Part shown: positions 30,239-38,659 of the stretch, one piece after another | Position numbering within the stretch: the stretch's first letter is position 1 | Layout: every line of letters starts with the position of its first letter | Source of the DNA: an uncultured Pelagibacteraceae bacterium | GTDB taxonomy: Bacteria; Pseudomonadota; Alphaproteobacteria; Pelagibacterales; AG-422-B15 | Assembly: GCA_902619105.1 (NCBI GenBank) | Contig: CACNCV010000002.1 | Coordinates: 108,436-172,435 of the forward strand | DNA length: 64,000 nt | Direction of reading: 5' to 3' | Translations under genes and position numbers: made by a program | Notes under the pieces: generated by a model | The model's database searches: none | What the model saw: the letters and a program-made list of their open reading frames with translations, nothing else | What the model was told of the DNA's origin: nothing

Positions 30239-30532
30239 TTAGCTTGGAAAATTTAAGAGGGCATCTTCAGTCATAACTGTCATCACCGTTGTCTCAGTTA
30301 AAGCTCCTGCCTCTTGCCTGGCTTTAGTTAATTCTTCGTCGTTTTTAAAAGCCATAAGTCCTTCTTTATCATCATAATGCATAATAACTACCATGGAGTT
30401 ATCATCTTCAGCATGAGATCCAGCAAATATAATTCTACCTTTAAAGCCCTCTAGTTTATGTTTATTTTCATGAACCATATCTTTCCATGATTTAAAACCT
30501 TTGGATAATTTTTGTGTCAACATAACGTACAT
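30239..30532 (-). CDS. Small protein, likely dimeric alpha-beta barrel (ABM/EthD-like)
   Basis: 97 aa; MYVMLTQKLSKGFKSWKDMVHENKHKLEGFKG... Confidence 0.55.
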   Translation of the reverse strand: MYVMLTQKLSKGFKSWKDMVHENKHKLEGFKGRIIFAGSHAEDDNSMVVIMHYDDKEGLMAFKNDEELTKARQEAGALTETTVMTVMTEDALLNFPS

Positions 30533-30547
30533 ATTTAAATCTCCTTT

Positions 30548-30925
30548 CTATGATTCCATTGAAGCTATTACTTCAGCATTAAATGACATATCAGTTTGAT
30601 ATTCAGCCATGCCTGCCATCTTTTCAGCGGCAGGATGTGATTGCCAAAGTTCAAAATGCTTCATTGCTCCTTGATCAGTAACGTACACCTCATGTAAGGA
30701 ATATATTATCTTTCCTGATGGACCTTTTTCTAAATCATTGTCGATATACTGAGGTGCTTTTGAAACAGAATAGTCAACAATCCTTGGCTCACTGTCTCCG
30801 CTTAAATTGTGTGTTTCTCTCATCCACGCCTCATGCTCAGAAAAGAAGCTTTCAAATTCAGATTTCTTTTCTTCTGGTACAATCCATTGAGTAGTAAGAG
30901 TATATTGCGATTTATTAGTTGTCAT
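30548..30925 (-). CDS. Antibiotic biosynthesis monooxygenase-like protein
   Basis: LTTQWIVPEEKKSEFESFFSEHEAWMRET...HEVYVTDQGAMKHFELWQSHPA. Confidence 0.6.
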   Translation of the reverse strand: MTTNKSQYTLTTQWIVPEEKKSEFESFFSEHEAWMRETHNLSGDSEPRIVDYSVSKAPQYIDNDLEKGPSGKIIYSLHEVYVTDQGAMKHFELWQSHPAAEKMAGMAEYQTDMSFNAEVIASMES

Positions 30926-30927
30926 AA

Positions 30928-31284
30928 TTACTCACCCCATTTACCTGCAAATTCATACACAACAGCAGGATCATCACCTACAACCCATCCATCGTGACCA
31001 GGTGCAATTGAATACGCATCACCGGCAGTATAAGACATTTCAGTGCCATCGTTGTGCTTGACTGCAACTGTTCCACTCACAATCACGCCCAAATGCGTTG
31101 CTTGGCAACTATCTGTGCCCACTGTAGGCTTGATATCATTCGACCACTTCCATCCTGGTTCAAGTGATAATTTCATAATGCGTTGTCCACCTACATTTAC
31201 AGCTTCAATTTTTGCATTATTAAAATTGTCATTAATTTCATCGGCATTAGCAAAACTTTTTACCTCAACACTACTCATAAACAC
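30928..31284 (-). CDS. Cupin domain protein
   Basis: LEPGWKWSND...GVIVSGTVAVKHNDGTEMSYTAGDAYSIAPGHDGWVVGDDPAVVYEF. Confidence 0.8.
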   Translation of the reverse strand: MFMSSVEVKSFANADEINDNFNNAKIEAVNVGGQRIMKLSLEPGWKWSNDIKPTVGTDSCQATHLGVIVSGTVAVKHNDGTEMSYTAGDAYSIAPGHDGWVVGDDPAVVYEFAGKWGE

Positions 31285-31287
31285 TCC

Positions 31288-31668
31288 TTATTTCTTCATT
31301 GCATTAAACGCAGTAAGCGTATCATCAAAAGTCATCATGACTTTGAATTGATTGTTCTCAACTTCAAAGTAATGACCAAACATAGTATCCATACCATCAG
31401 CAGTTCCTTTTACTAATGCGAATACTTTGTTGCCTTCACTAATCATTGCTTGCGGTGTAACCATAAAATTATCCCAGTACTCAGGGATTTTTGACATATT
31501 TGCAATGAAATTTTCCTTACCTTTATGCACACCTGCTAATGGATGTTTTCCTTCTTCTCCTGGAAAAGTCCATGTTATGTCGTCATGAACTATTTCACCA
31601 AAGAATGTTTCCATATCTCCAGATCCAAATAAATCATAACCTCTTTGTACTACTTCTTTAACGTCCAT
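31288..31668 (-). CDS. SnoaL-like / NTF2-fold protein (start placed after GYD stop)
   Basis: MDVKEVVQRGYDLFGSGDMETFFGEIVHDDITWTFPGEEGKHPLAGVHKG; AGGAGG SD immediately upstream. Confidence 0.8.
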   Translation of the reverse strand: MDVKEVVQRGYDLFGSGDMETFFGEIVHDDITWTFPGEEGKHPLAGVHKGKENFIANMSKIPEYWDNFMVTPQAMISEGNKVFALVKGTADGMDTMFGHYFEVENNQFKVMMTFDDTLTAFNAMKK

Positions 31669-31669
31669 A

Positions 31670-31996
31670 TTAACCTCCTGGTTTAGAATAGCTGCCAAGT
31701 GCTGTACCTGCTTTGGAAACAATCTCTGTCATATCCACTGCTTCCAAAATAACTGCATCAGTTGCCATACCAGTAGATTGTACAGCAATTTTTGCACCTG
31801 CCGCTGAATTAAAATCAATAGAGTCTACAACCATCACTAAATCATAGTCCCCTCTAACTATATCAAAAGATAAAAGATTTCCCCCAACTGACTCAACAAG
31901 CTTGGTTACAGCTGCCTTTCTGTCATCTTCAGGTTTGCTTAAAAATCCTTTAAGGGCTTCTGGGGTATATTTTGCCATCATATAAAATTTAGCCAT
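31670..31996 (-). CDS. GYD domain protein
   Basis: YMMAKYTPEALKGF...VESVGGNLLSFDIVRGDYDLVMVVD. Confidence 0.85.
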   Translation of the reverse strand: MAKFYMMAKYTPEALKGFLSKPEDDRKAAVTKLVESVGGNLLSFDIVRGDYDLVMVVDSIDFNSAAGAKIAVQSTGMATDAVILEAVDMTEIVSKAGTALGSYSKPGG

Positions 31997-32079
31997 ATTT
32001 ACTCCTTTAAATAAAAATATTATGAACTATCTTAGTGAAACTTTTATGACAAATTTTTATACCTTTTTAAGGAGTTAAT

Positions 32080-32943
32080 ATGACTGATCTCAAGGGAAAA
32101 ACATTATTTATAACTGGTGCTACTAGAGGCATCGGACATGCAATTGCTGAACGTGCTGCAAAAGATGGTGCCAATATTGCAATTATTGCAAAAACCACTG
32201 AACCGCAACCAACATTGCCTGGCACAATTTTTACAGCAGCTGAAGACTTAATCAAGGCTGGGGGTAATGCAATTGGAATTAAAACAGATATAAGATTTGA
32301 GGATCAGGTGCTTGCTGCTGTTGAAAAAACTGTAGAAACATTCGGTGGTATTGATATTTGTGTAAACAATGCAAGTGCTATTAGCTTAACTCCAACTGTA
32401 AATACAGAAATGAAAAGATACGATCTAATGCATAACATTAATACTAGAGGAACATTTCTTGTTTCTAAGTCATGCATTCCTCATTTAAAAAAAGGAAACA
32501 ATCCACATATTCTAAATCTGGGTCCACCGTTAAACATGGAAAGCCAGTGGTTTAGTCCGCATGTAGCTTATACTATGGCAAAATATGGAATGAGCATGTG
32601 CACTCTTGGCATGTCAGAAGAATTAAAGTCATCAGGCATTGCAGTAAATTCATTATGGCCAAGAACGATGATTGATACTGCTGCTGTTAACAATATTTTA
32701 GCGGCATCAATGGATGACCAGGGCAAAAGTAAATGTAGAACACCTGCTATCATGGGTGATGCTGCATATGTAATACTTACTCAAGACTCTAAAAAATTTA
32801 CAGGAAACATGTGTGTTGACGACAGTACGATGATGAAAGCTGGTAAGACGGATTTATCTGAATATCTTGCAACTCCTGATGCTGAACCGTTTCCAGATTT
32901 CTTTGTAAACAAAGATGATGGCGAAGACATAATTCTTAGTTAA
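32080..32943 (+). CDS. Short-chain dehydrogenase/reductase
   Basis: LFITGATRGIGHAIAERAAKDGANIAII, DICVNNASAIS, YTMAKYGMS. Confidence 0.92.
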   Translation: MTDLKGKTLFITGATRGIGHAIAERAAKDGANIAIIAKTTEPQPTLPGTIFTAAEDLIKAGGNAIGIKTDIRFEDQVLAAVEKTVETFGGIDICVNNASAISLTPTVNTEMKRYDLMHNINTRGTFLVSKSCIPHLKKGNNPHILNLGPPLNMESQWFSPHVAYTMAKYGMSMCTLGMSEELKSSGIAVNSLWPRTMIDTAAVNNILAASMDDQGKSKCRTPAIMGDAAYVILTQDSKKFTGNMCVDDSTMMKAGKTDLSEYLATPDAEPFPDFFVNKDDGEDIILS

Positions 32944-32951
32944 GTAGTTTT

Positions 32952-33065
32952 ATGGAACAGTTTAGTTTCAAACAGTTCTTACAAATTATTTATAGAATTC
33001 TCACTTTTCCATTAATGGCGCTCATTGTCTTTCTGGTTTTGATGCTGTTTTTGTATCTTTTTTGA
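32952..33065 (+). CDS. Very small hydrophobic protein (not in ORF track)
   Basis: Manual translation MEQFSFKQFLQIIYRILTFPLMALIVFLVLMLFLYLF; one TM; 8 bp after the SDR stop. Confidence 0.4.
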   Translation: MEQFSFKQFLQIIYRILTFPLMALIVFLVLMLFLYLF

Positions 33066-33070
33066 TTTGA

Positions 33071-33244
33071 TTATTCATCAAAGCGTTTGGTGTTACAAGA
33101 CTGCAGAGTTGTATCATAATCATCATTATGTTCACCTGAGCAACATGGGTCGATATTAGTCTTACAATTTGGGCATTGATAGTGACCATGTACATCAATT
33201 GGAATTATTGAAGTATTACACCATTGGCAGTTTTGCTGGGTCAT
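33071..33244 (-). CDS. Small zinc-ribbon-like Cys protein (not in ORF track)
   Basis: Manual translation MTQQNCQWCNTSIIPIDVHGHYQCPNCKTNIDPCCSGEHNDDYDTTLQSCNTKRFDE, paired CxxC motifs. Confidence 0.65.
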   Translation of the reverse strand: MTQQNCQWCNTSIIPIDVHGHYQCPNCKTNIDPCCSGEHNDDYDTTLQSCNTKRFDE

Positions 33245-33333
33245 TTTTTAATACCAAATATATTTATCAAATATATTAATTGATTCTTATAAAGAATTAT
33301 CTATAAGGATCATCAATCCACGTTATCATCATG

Positions 33334-33368
33334 AAAAGCTTAAATACTTTCTGTATTTAGGCTTTTTT
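33334..33368 (+). terminator. Rho-independent terminator-like hairpin
   Basis: AAAAGCTTAAATAC TTTCT GTATTTAGGCTTTTTT with T-tract. Confidence 0.6.
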
Positions 33369-33379
33369 CATTTTTAATT

Positions 33380-33560
33380 CACATTTTGAGAGTGCTTGAT
33401 ATTATTTAGTTGATGATAATGTGGAGGTTAAAAAGTTGACGCCACCAACATTGTAAGGGGTGGTGTCCACAACCATTTCAAAAATATTCTAAAATCTACA
33501 AGACGTAGATGTTTGAAATAAAACAAAAATAAACCCCATCTATAGAGATGGGGTTTTTTA
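33380..33560 (+). ncRNA. Candidate structured small RNA (three hairpins, last is a terminator)
   Basis: GACGCCACC/GGTGGTGTC hairpin; ATTTCAAA...ATCTAC/GTAGAT...TTTGAAAT nested stem; AACCCCATC/GATGGGGTT TTTTATTTT terminator; no ORF. Confidence 0.4.
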
Positions 33561-33562
33561 TT
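33531..33562. terminator. Bidirectional rho-independent terminator
   Basis: AAAAATAAACCCCATC TATA GAGATGGGGTTTTTTATTTT. Confidence 0.85.
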
Positions 33563-34187
33563 TTCCGTTTGTTTTTTTGTAAAAATATAAAGATATTGAA
33601 TAAAAAACTATTGTTCCAATAATCCATGCAGATTGAGATTGAAGCGTTATGTCTCTTTCACCAAAATTTATTAATGTTGGATTAAAATAAGGGCCAAATG
33701 GCATTAATGGCGCCCAAGAAATTGCTGCATCGCTTCCTACTTGATTGTGATAAATAACAGCCTCTACTAAAAAATTTTGACCCATGAACCAAATAAAAAA
33801 CATAGACAAAAACACTAATTGAAATTTCTCATACTCAAGAGCTCTTTTTGGAAAAATCCAATAAACAAGAATAATTGCAAACCAAACAATTCCAGTATCG
33901 GCCATTGAATTTACTAACCAATTAATTTCCATTGGAATTGCACATGTCATTGCATCAGATCTTCTGAGATTAACCGGATCACCGTCAATAAGTCCAAAAT
34001 TAACCCATATTTCCCATCCAAGCGCAGCAATTAAAAATGAAGATAATAATGTTAATGAAATCCATTTCTTCATTTGATTTTTATATATTAGATATGAAGA
34101 TAAAATTATCGGAGCCATTGCAGATAAATAAACTACTATAGTTCTTCTCCACTCAACAATATCTAACCCACAATCAAATAGCCACAT
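33558..34187 (-). CDS. Integral membrane protein, unknown function
   Basis: 209 aa multi-TM; directly downstream of CIA30 gene. Confidence 0.65.
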   Translation of the reverse strand: MWLFDCGLDIVEWRRTIVVYLSAMAPIILSSYLIYKNQMKKWISLTLLSSFLIAALGWEIWVNFGLIDGDPVNLRRSDAMTCAIPMEINWLVNSMADTGIVWFAIILVYWIFPKRALEYEKFQLVFLSMFFIWFMGQNFLVEAVIYHNQVGSDAAISWAPLMPFGPYFNPTLINFGERDITLQSQSAWIIGTIVFYSISLYFYKKTNGK

Positions 34188-34193
34188 ATCTCT

Positions 34194-34739
34194 CTATTCA
34201 ATGAATTCTAATTCCTTTACGTAAATCTCTGCAACATGGTCTCTTCCATAAGCTACAATGGCTACTGAAGTTATTTTCTTTGGATTAATTTGCTTTGCTA
34301 ATAAAGTTCCTGATTTCTTAAAATCTTTGATCGGCATTATAAATTCATTATATTTTTCATTAACTGTAAATTCATGTGAATAGTATTGCCAGGGCAATAT
34401 AGTTCCAGTTGTTCTTAAAAAAATAAAATATTTCTCATTATTGCCTCTCGCATACAGTCTGATCGACTTTGCTTTACTTAAATCAATATTTTTAAGTTCT
34501 CGACGAATTTGAATGAAACCACCATTGTTTTCCGTACTAACATTGCCACTAAGTAGTGCATAAACATCGCTATCAAATGAATTAAATTCAACTTCACCCT
34601 CAGAAACACCCCCCATCACATTGTCCGCAATATAAGTCCATTCATTCTTGTTTGTAAAATTATCTTTCAAAATATTTTCTCCATTCGACCCACTAATAAA
34701 AGTAATTGATAATAAAAGTACAATTAGAATTTTTTGCAT
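34194..34739 (-). CDS. CIA30 family protein (NADH:ubiquinone oxidoreductase intermediate-associated-like), exported
   Basis: DNFTNKNEWTYIADNVMGGVSEGEVEF...GNVSTENNGGFIQIRRELKNIDLSKAKSIRLYARGN. Confidence 0.85.
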   Translation of the reverse strand: MQKILIVLLLSITFISGSNGENILKDNFTNKNEWTYIADNVMGGVSEGEVEFNSFDSDVYALLSGNVSTENNGGFIQIRRELKNIDLSKAKSIRLYARGNNEKYFIFLRTTGTILPWQYYSHEFTVNEKYNEFIMPIKDFKKSGTLLAKQINPKKITSVAIVAYGRDHVAEIYVKELEFIE

Positions 34740-34761
34740 TAAAATATTATTTAATAGTTAT

Positions 34762-35601
34762 TTAATCTCTTCGATCCTTTAAAACTGTTACTCTATGCAT
34801 TACTCGTTTTTCGGGCATATAATCACCAATTGCATAATGCATCGTACAACGATTATCCCAAATAACTAACGTATTTGGTGTCCATTTAAATCTAATTTGA
34901 AATTCTGGTTTATTCATAAAATTAAATAAATAAGAAAGTAAGTTATTAGAGTCTGTTGTTGTCATGCCAACGATCTGGGACGTAAAACTAGGATTAATGT
35001 AAAGAAATTTCTCGCCCGAAATTGGATGAACCTTTACAACTGAATGGACAGCATTTCCAAATTCTTCAAACCCTTTATTTAATTTAACTGAAGACTCTCT
35101 ATTGTCATCATTCATATAATTATTTCGAAAACTTCCCATGTCATGAATAGCTCTTAAGTTTTCAATCTGTGCTTTTAATTCATTGGGAAGTGCGTCATAT
35201 ATTTTTGATAGTGAACTCCATAAAGTATCACCTCCAACTTCTGGAATTATTTTACTGTACAATATAGACGCAAAAGGTGGATCATTTTTAAACGTTACAT
35301 CAGTATGCCATTCATCTGTATCTGGTGCGTTATCCTCATCATTTTCCAACAAGACAATTTCAGAAAATCCATCTACATGAGGGTAAACAGGATGTGGTTC
35401 TTCAATCGATCCAAAACTTTTTGCAAATTCAATATGAAATTTTGGTGTAATATCTTGATCCCTAAAAAATAGAACTTTGTAGTGAATTAAATCTTTATAA
35501 ATTTGATTTTGAATTTCTTCATTAAAGTCTTTTGGCAAATTAATTCCATTAATCTCTGCCCCCAGCGCTGGACTTAGTTTATTTATATGATATTTTTGCA
35601 T
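34762..35601 (-). CDS. TauD/TfdA family Fe(II)/2-oxoglutarate dioxygenase
   Basis: LGAEINGINL, LFFRDQDIT, EWHTDVTFKNDPPFASIL, LVIWDNRCTMHYAIGDY (HxD...H). Confidence 0.9.
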   Translation of the reverse strand: MQKYHINKLSPALGAEINGINLPKDFNEEIQNQIYKDLIHYKVLFFRDQDITPKFHIEFAKSFGSIEEPHPVYPHVDGFSEIVLLENDEDNAPDTDEWHTDVTFKNDPPFASILYSKIIPEVGGDTLWSSLSKIYDALPNELKAQIENLRAIHDMGSFRNNYMNDDNRESSVKLNKGFEEFGNAVHSVVKVHPISGEKFLYINPSFTSQIVGMTTTDSNNLLSYLFNFMNKPEFQIRFKWTPNTLVIWDNRCTMHYAIGDYMPEKRVMHRVTVLKDRRD

Positions 35602-35609
35602 TGTTCATA

Positions 35610-35774
35610 TTAGAACAATTTTGTAACGATAAAGTAAAGTATAATAGAAATAGCAACAAACGAATACCATATGATTACTGTGTTTCTAGCTTTATTTGGA
35701 TTTAGTTTTTTGGGATTCTTGAGATCTTCCTCAGTTGGAACAGGTCCTAGTTTATGATAAAATTTTTTTTTCAT
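35610..35774 (-). CDS. Small single-TM protein (not in ORF track)
   Basis: Manual translation MKKKFYHKLGPVPTEEDLKNPKKLNPNKARNTVIIWYSFVAISIILYFIVTKLF, 54 aa. Confidence 0.6.
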   Translation of the reverse strand: MKKKFYHKLGPVPTEEDLKNPKKLNPNKARNTVIIWYSFVAISIILYFIVTKLF

Positions 35775-36137
35775 CTTAGATAAATATTTTTGAATTCTTA
35801 GTTTTCAAGTAATTGTTTACTATAAAAATTTAATTTAATCATTCAAATAGTCCCTAATTTTATTTACTCTGCTTTTATGCGCTCCTTTACTTTCGCATTC
35901 TTTCCAAATATCAGAAAATGTTACACTCTCTGTACTTTTTCTAGTTTTACAGGTATAAAACTATTTTTATAAGGTAAAATATAAATTTTTTTAATAACAA
36001 TAAAATTACCAAAATTCTTTTAAAAATGTTTTTTGTTAAGTTTTAAGTAGACTTAAGTTTTAAGGATAATAATTTGCTGTTTTCAATCAAATATATATAA
36101 TTGTTATAATTCAACAAATATCTTTTAAATATAATAA

Positions 36138-37145
36138 ATGATTGCAGACGATAAAAAACATGTGATGGTTCTCAGCACAGGAAGAACTGGTACTAAATAT
36201 CTATATGATTTCTTAAGATATCAAGGTCTTTTGAGTTATCACGAAGAACTGTATGGGAACATAGAACCTTCCAAATATGCAGAAGCTTCAAATTTAATTT
36301 CTAATAATTGGTACAAAAATATATTTGGAAATGATGATATATGCATGAATATTGTAGATGATTATGTAAATAATTTATCAAATATTATTGGCCGTAAAAA
36401 TCTTTTTCAAAGTTTTTATTCCGGATCTCCTAAACATAGTGTTAAAGCAAAATTATTATTATTCAAAAAATATCTTAAATATCCATATGCGTTATCAAAT
36501 AAAATTGTAATTGACTGTAATAACGGAAATTCGCCATTATTTAGCAAAATATTTGAAGCTTGTAAGTCTATTGGAATAAAAAATTATTTTATTATATTAT
36601 ATCGTAATCCAATAAAGATGATTCATTCAATTTATAGAGTAGAATCTTTATCAGATTTCTCAGATAGGCCATCAGAATTCAAGGAAAATCAAAAAGGTTT
36701 TATTGCTGCTGCATGCATTTGGAAAAATTTTTATAATATGTTTTTGGATAAACTGAATGACTCATCAGATATAAAATGCTTACTATTAAATATTGAAAAT
36801 TTAAATAATGATTATTCAACAATTCTTCCACTATTTGATTTTTTAAACGTAAAATTTAATGAGAATATGTGGAAAAAAAGATATAAAGAAATTTACCTTA
36901 AAAGAAAATTTAGGAATGGGAAAGGTAGTAATCCAATTAAACGTTTTGTGGAAGGCTCTCCTTCAGACATAATCAATTCTGATTTGTATTTAGATAAATC
37001 TTTTTATTTCAGTAAAAAGGAAGTGGATCAAATCCTACCCATAATTAATGATACAGCTAAAAAAATGAAGATAGATCTTAATAAAAGCTCAGAAGAATAT
37101 TTTGATTTTCACATAAATCGTAAAAATAAAATAGGGTTTAAATAA
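36138..37145 (+). CDS. Sulfotransferase-like protein
   Basis: VLSTGRTGTKYLYDFLRYQG PAPS-loop-like motif; YFIILYRNPIKMIHSIYRVES 3'-phosphate-binding-like motif. Confidence 0.65.
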   Translation: MIADDKKHVMVLSTGRTGTKYLYDFLRYQGLLSYHEELYGNIEPSKYAEASNLISNNWYKNIFGNDDICMNIVDDYVNNLSNIIGRKNLFQSFYSGSPKHSVKAKLLLFKKYLKYPYALSNKIVIDCNNGNSPLFSKIFEACKSIGIKNYFIILYRNPIKMIHSIYRVESLSDFSDRPSEFKENQKGFIAAACIWKNFYNMFLDKLNDSSDIKCLLLNIENLNNDYSTILPLFDFLNVKFNENMWKKRYKEIYLKRKFRNGKGSNPIKRFVEGSPSDIINSDLYLDKSFYFSKKEVDQILPIINDTAKKMKIDLNKSSEEYFDFHINRKNKIGFK

Positions 37146-37188
37146 CTCCATTAGAATATTAATAATCAATGAAAGTTGGTAGTTTAAG

Positions 37189-37264
37189 TGGCGAGCCCGC
37201 TCGGGTTCGAACCGAGGACAACTCCCTTAAAAGGGGAGTGCTCTACCAACTGAGCTACGGGCTC
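37189..37264 (-). tRNA. tRNA-Lys (anticodon TTT), CCA encoded
   Basis: Reverse complement GAGCCCGTAGCTCAGTTGGTAGAGCACTCCCCTTTTAAGGGAGTTGTCCTCGGTTCGAACCCGAGCGGGCTCGCCA folds as cloverleaf; loop CTTTTAA. Confidence 0.95.
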
Positions 37265-37331
37265 TTAATTTGAGTTTATATATGATTATTATCTAAAATA
37301 TATAGGTATTTTTGTATTTCAAGTGGATATC

Positions 37332-37640
37332 TTACATCATGTCTAGTTCTAATCTTGCAACATCTGACATGCGTGACATATCCCATGGTGGATCCCATAC
37401 AAGATCAACTGCAACATTTTTTACCCCAGGAACAGCATCAACAGCTTCTTTTACTTTTTTTGGCATTTCATCAGCTACAGGACAATTTGGTGTAGTTAAT
37501 GTCATTTGAATAATAACATCATTATCAGGAGTAACCTCACATTTGTATATTAGACCTAATTCGTACAAATCAACTGGAATTTCGGGGTCAAATACAGTCT
37601 TTAACGCATCTATAACTTTTTGGTCTTCTACTTTTTCCAT
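37332..37640 (-). CDS. sufT: SufT / DUF59 (MIP18-like) iron-sulfur assembly protein
   Basis: VFDPEIPVDLYELGLIYKCEV, MTLTTPNCPVADEMP; end of suf operon. Confidence 0.88.
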   Translation of the reverse strand: MEKVEDQKVIDALKTVFDPEIPVDLYELGLIYKCEVTPDNDVIIQMTLTTPNCPVADEMPKKVKEAVDAVPGVKNVAVDLVWDPPWDMSRMSDVARLELDMM

Positions 37641-38222
37641 TTAGTTGAATAATTCTACAAAATCCTCATAGCCTTCTTCACTTAACTTCTCTAGTGGAAC
37701 AAATCTTAATGAAGCTGAATTAATACAATATCTTAATCCAGTTTCAGTGGGTCCATCATCAAATAAATGACCTAGGTGTGCGTCACCATATTGACTTCTT
37801 ACCTCTGTACGAACCATTCCATGAGATTTATCAATAACTTCTACAATTTCTATCCCTTTTATTGGCTTATCAAAACTCGGCCAACCTGTCCCTGAATCAA
37901 ATTTATCTAAAGAGGAAAATAAAGGTTCCCCCGAAATTACATCTACATAAATCCCAACATCTTTATTATTCCAATATTCATTAAAAAATGGCCTCTCTGT
38001 TCCATTCTCTAAAGCAACAATTCTCTGTTCTTCAGTAAGGTTATTAATAGCTTCCTGTCTTTCTTCAGGTGTGGCAGAACACCAGAAAGGTGTATCCATT
38101 ACTTCTACTTTTGACATATCGTACTCCTCTAAGTTTATATCGGCAAAAGACCGGTTTCCATAAATAAGTTGCAAAACAATAAATAAAACAAGCAGTGCAA
38201 GATATACAGGATATAGTCTCAT
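37641..38222 (-). CDS. msrB: Peptide methionine sulfoxide reductase MsrB with N-terminal TM/signal
   Basis: [70 protein letters not shown]-term. Confidence 0.92.
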   Translation of the reverse strand: MRLYPVYLALLVLFIVLQLIYGNRSFADINLEEYDMSKVEVMDTPFWCSATPEERQEAINNLTEEQRIVALENGTERPFFNEYWNNKDVGIYVDVISGEPLFSSLDKFDSGTGWPSFDKPIKGIEIVEVIDKSHGMVRTEVRSQYGDAHLGHLFDDGPTETGLRYCINSASLRFVPLEKLSEEGYEDFVELFN

Positions 38223-38224
38223 AA

Positions 38225-38659
38225 TTAATCTTTTAAAGCCTGGTTAAAAGCATGCCATGCCATTGTTGCGCACTTTACTCTCATTGGAAATCCACCTACT
38301 CCCTTTAAGGCATAAAGTGAATCTTCCTCATTTAAAACTTTTAGGTCTTCATCTGAGCCTGAAACAAGATTTGTAAAATCCTTAAATATTTCCTCAGCCA
38401 CTTCAATTTTTTTACCTTTTAATTTTTCTGTCATTAATGATGCAGAAGCAAGTGATATGGCACATCCCTCTCCTGTGAATTTAATGTCTTCTATTATATT
38501 TTGATCATTAAGAAGAAAAGTAAGCTTTAAATTGTCACCACACAAAGGATTATGACCATCGGCACTTTTATTATGAGGTTCACATTCGCCAAAATTTCTT
38601 GGTTCACGTCCGTGATCTAAAATTATTTCTTGGTAAAGATCATTTATTAAATCATTCAT
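38225..38659 (-). CDS. sufU: SufU-type Fe-S scaffold/sulfur transfer protein
   Basis: [45 protein letters not shown]. Confidence 0.92.
   Translation of the reverse strand: MNDLINDLYQEIILDHGREPRNFGECEPHNKSADGHNPLCGDNLKLTFLLNDQNIIEDIKFTGEGCAISLASASLMTEKLKGKKIEVAEEIFKDFTNLVSGSDEDLKVLNEEDSLYALKGVGGFPMRVKCATMAWHAFNQALKD

Noticed and set aside
33380-33560. tmRNA, SRP RNA or RNase P identity for the structured gap
   Set aside because: No T-loop GTTCGA with CCA end, no tag-peptide reading frame, no SRP GGAA-type apical motif and no RNase P core motif seen; left as an unassigned candidate.
36001-37264. Integrated mobile element next to tRNA-Lys
   Set aside because: No integrase, transposase or duplicated tRNA 3' end seen; only an isolated sulfotransferase and an ORF remnant.
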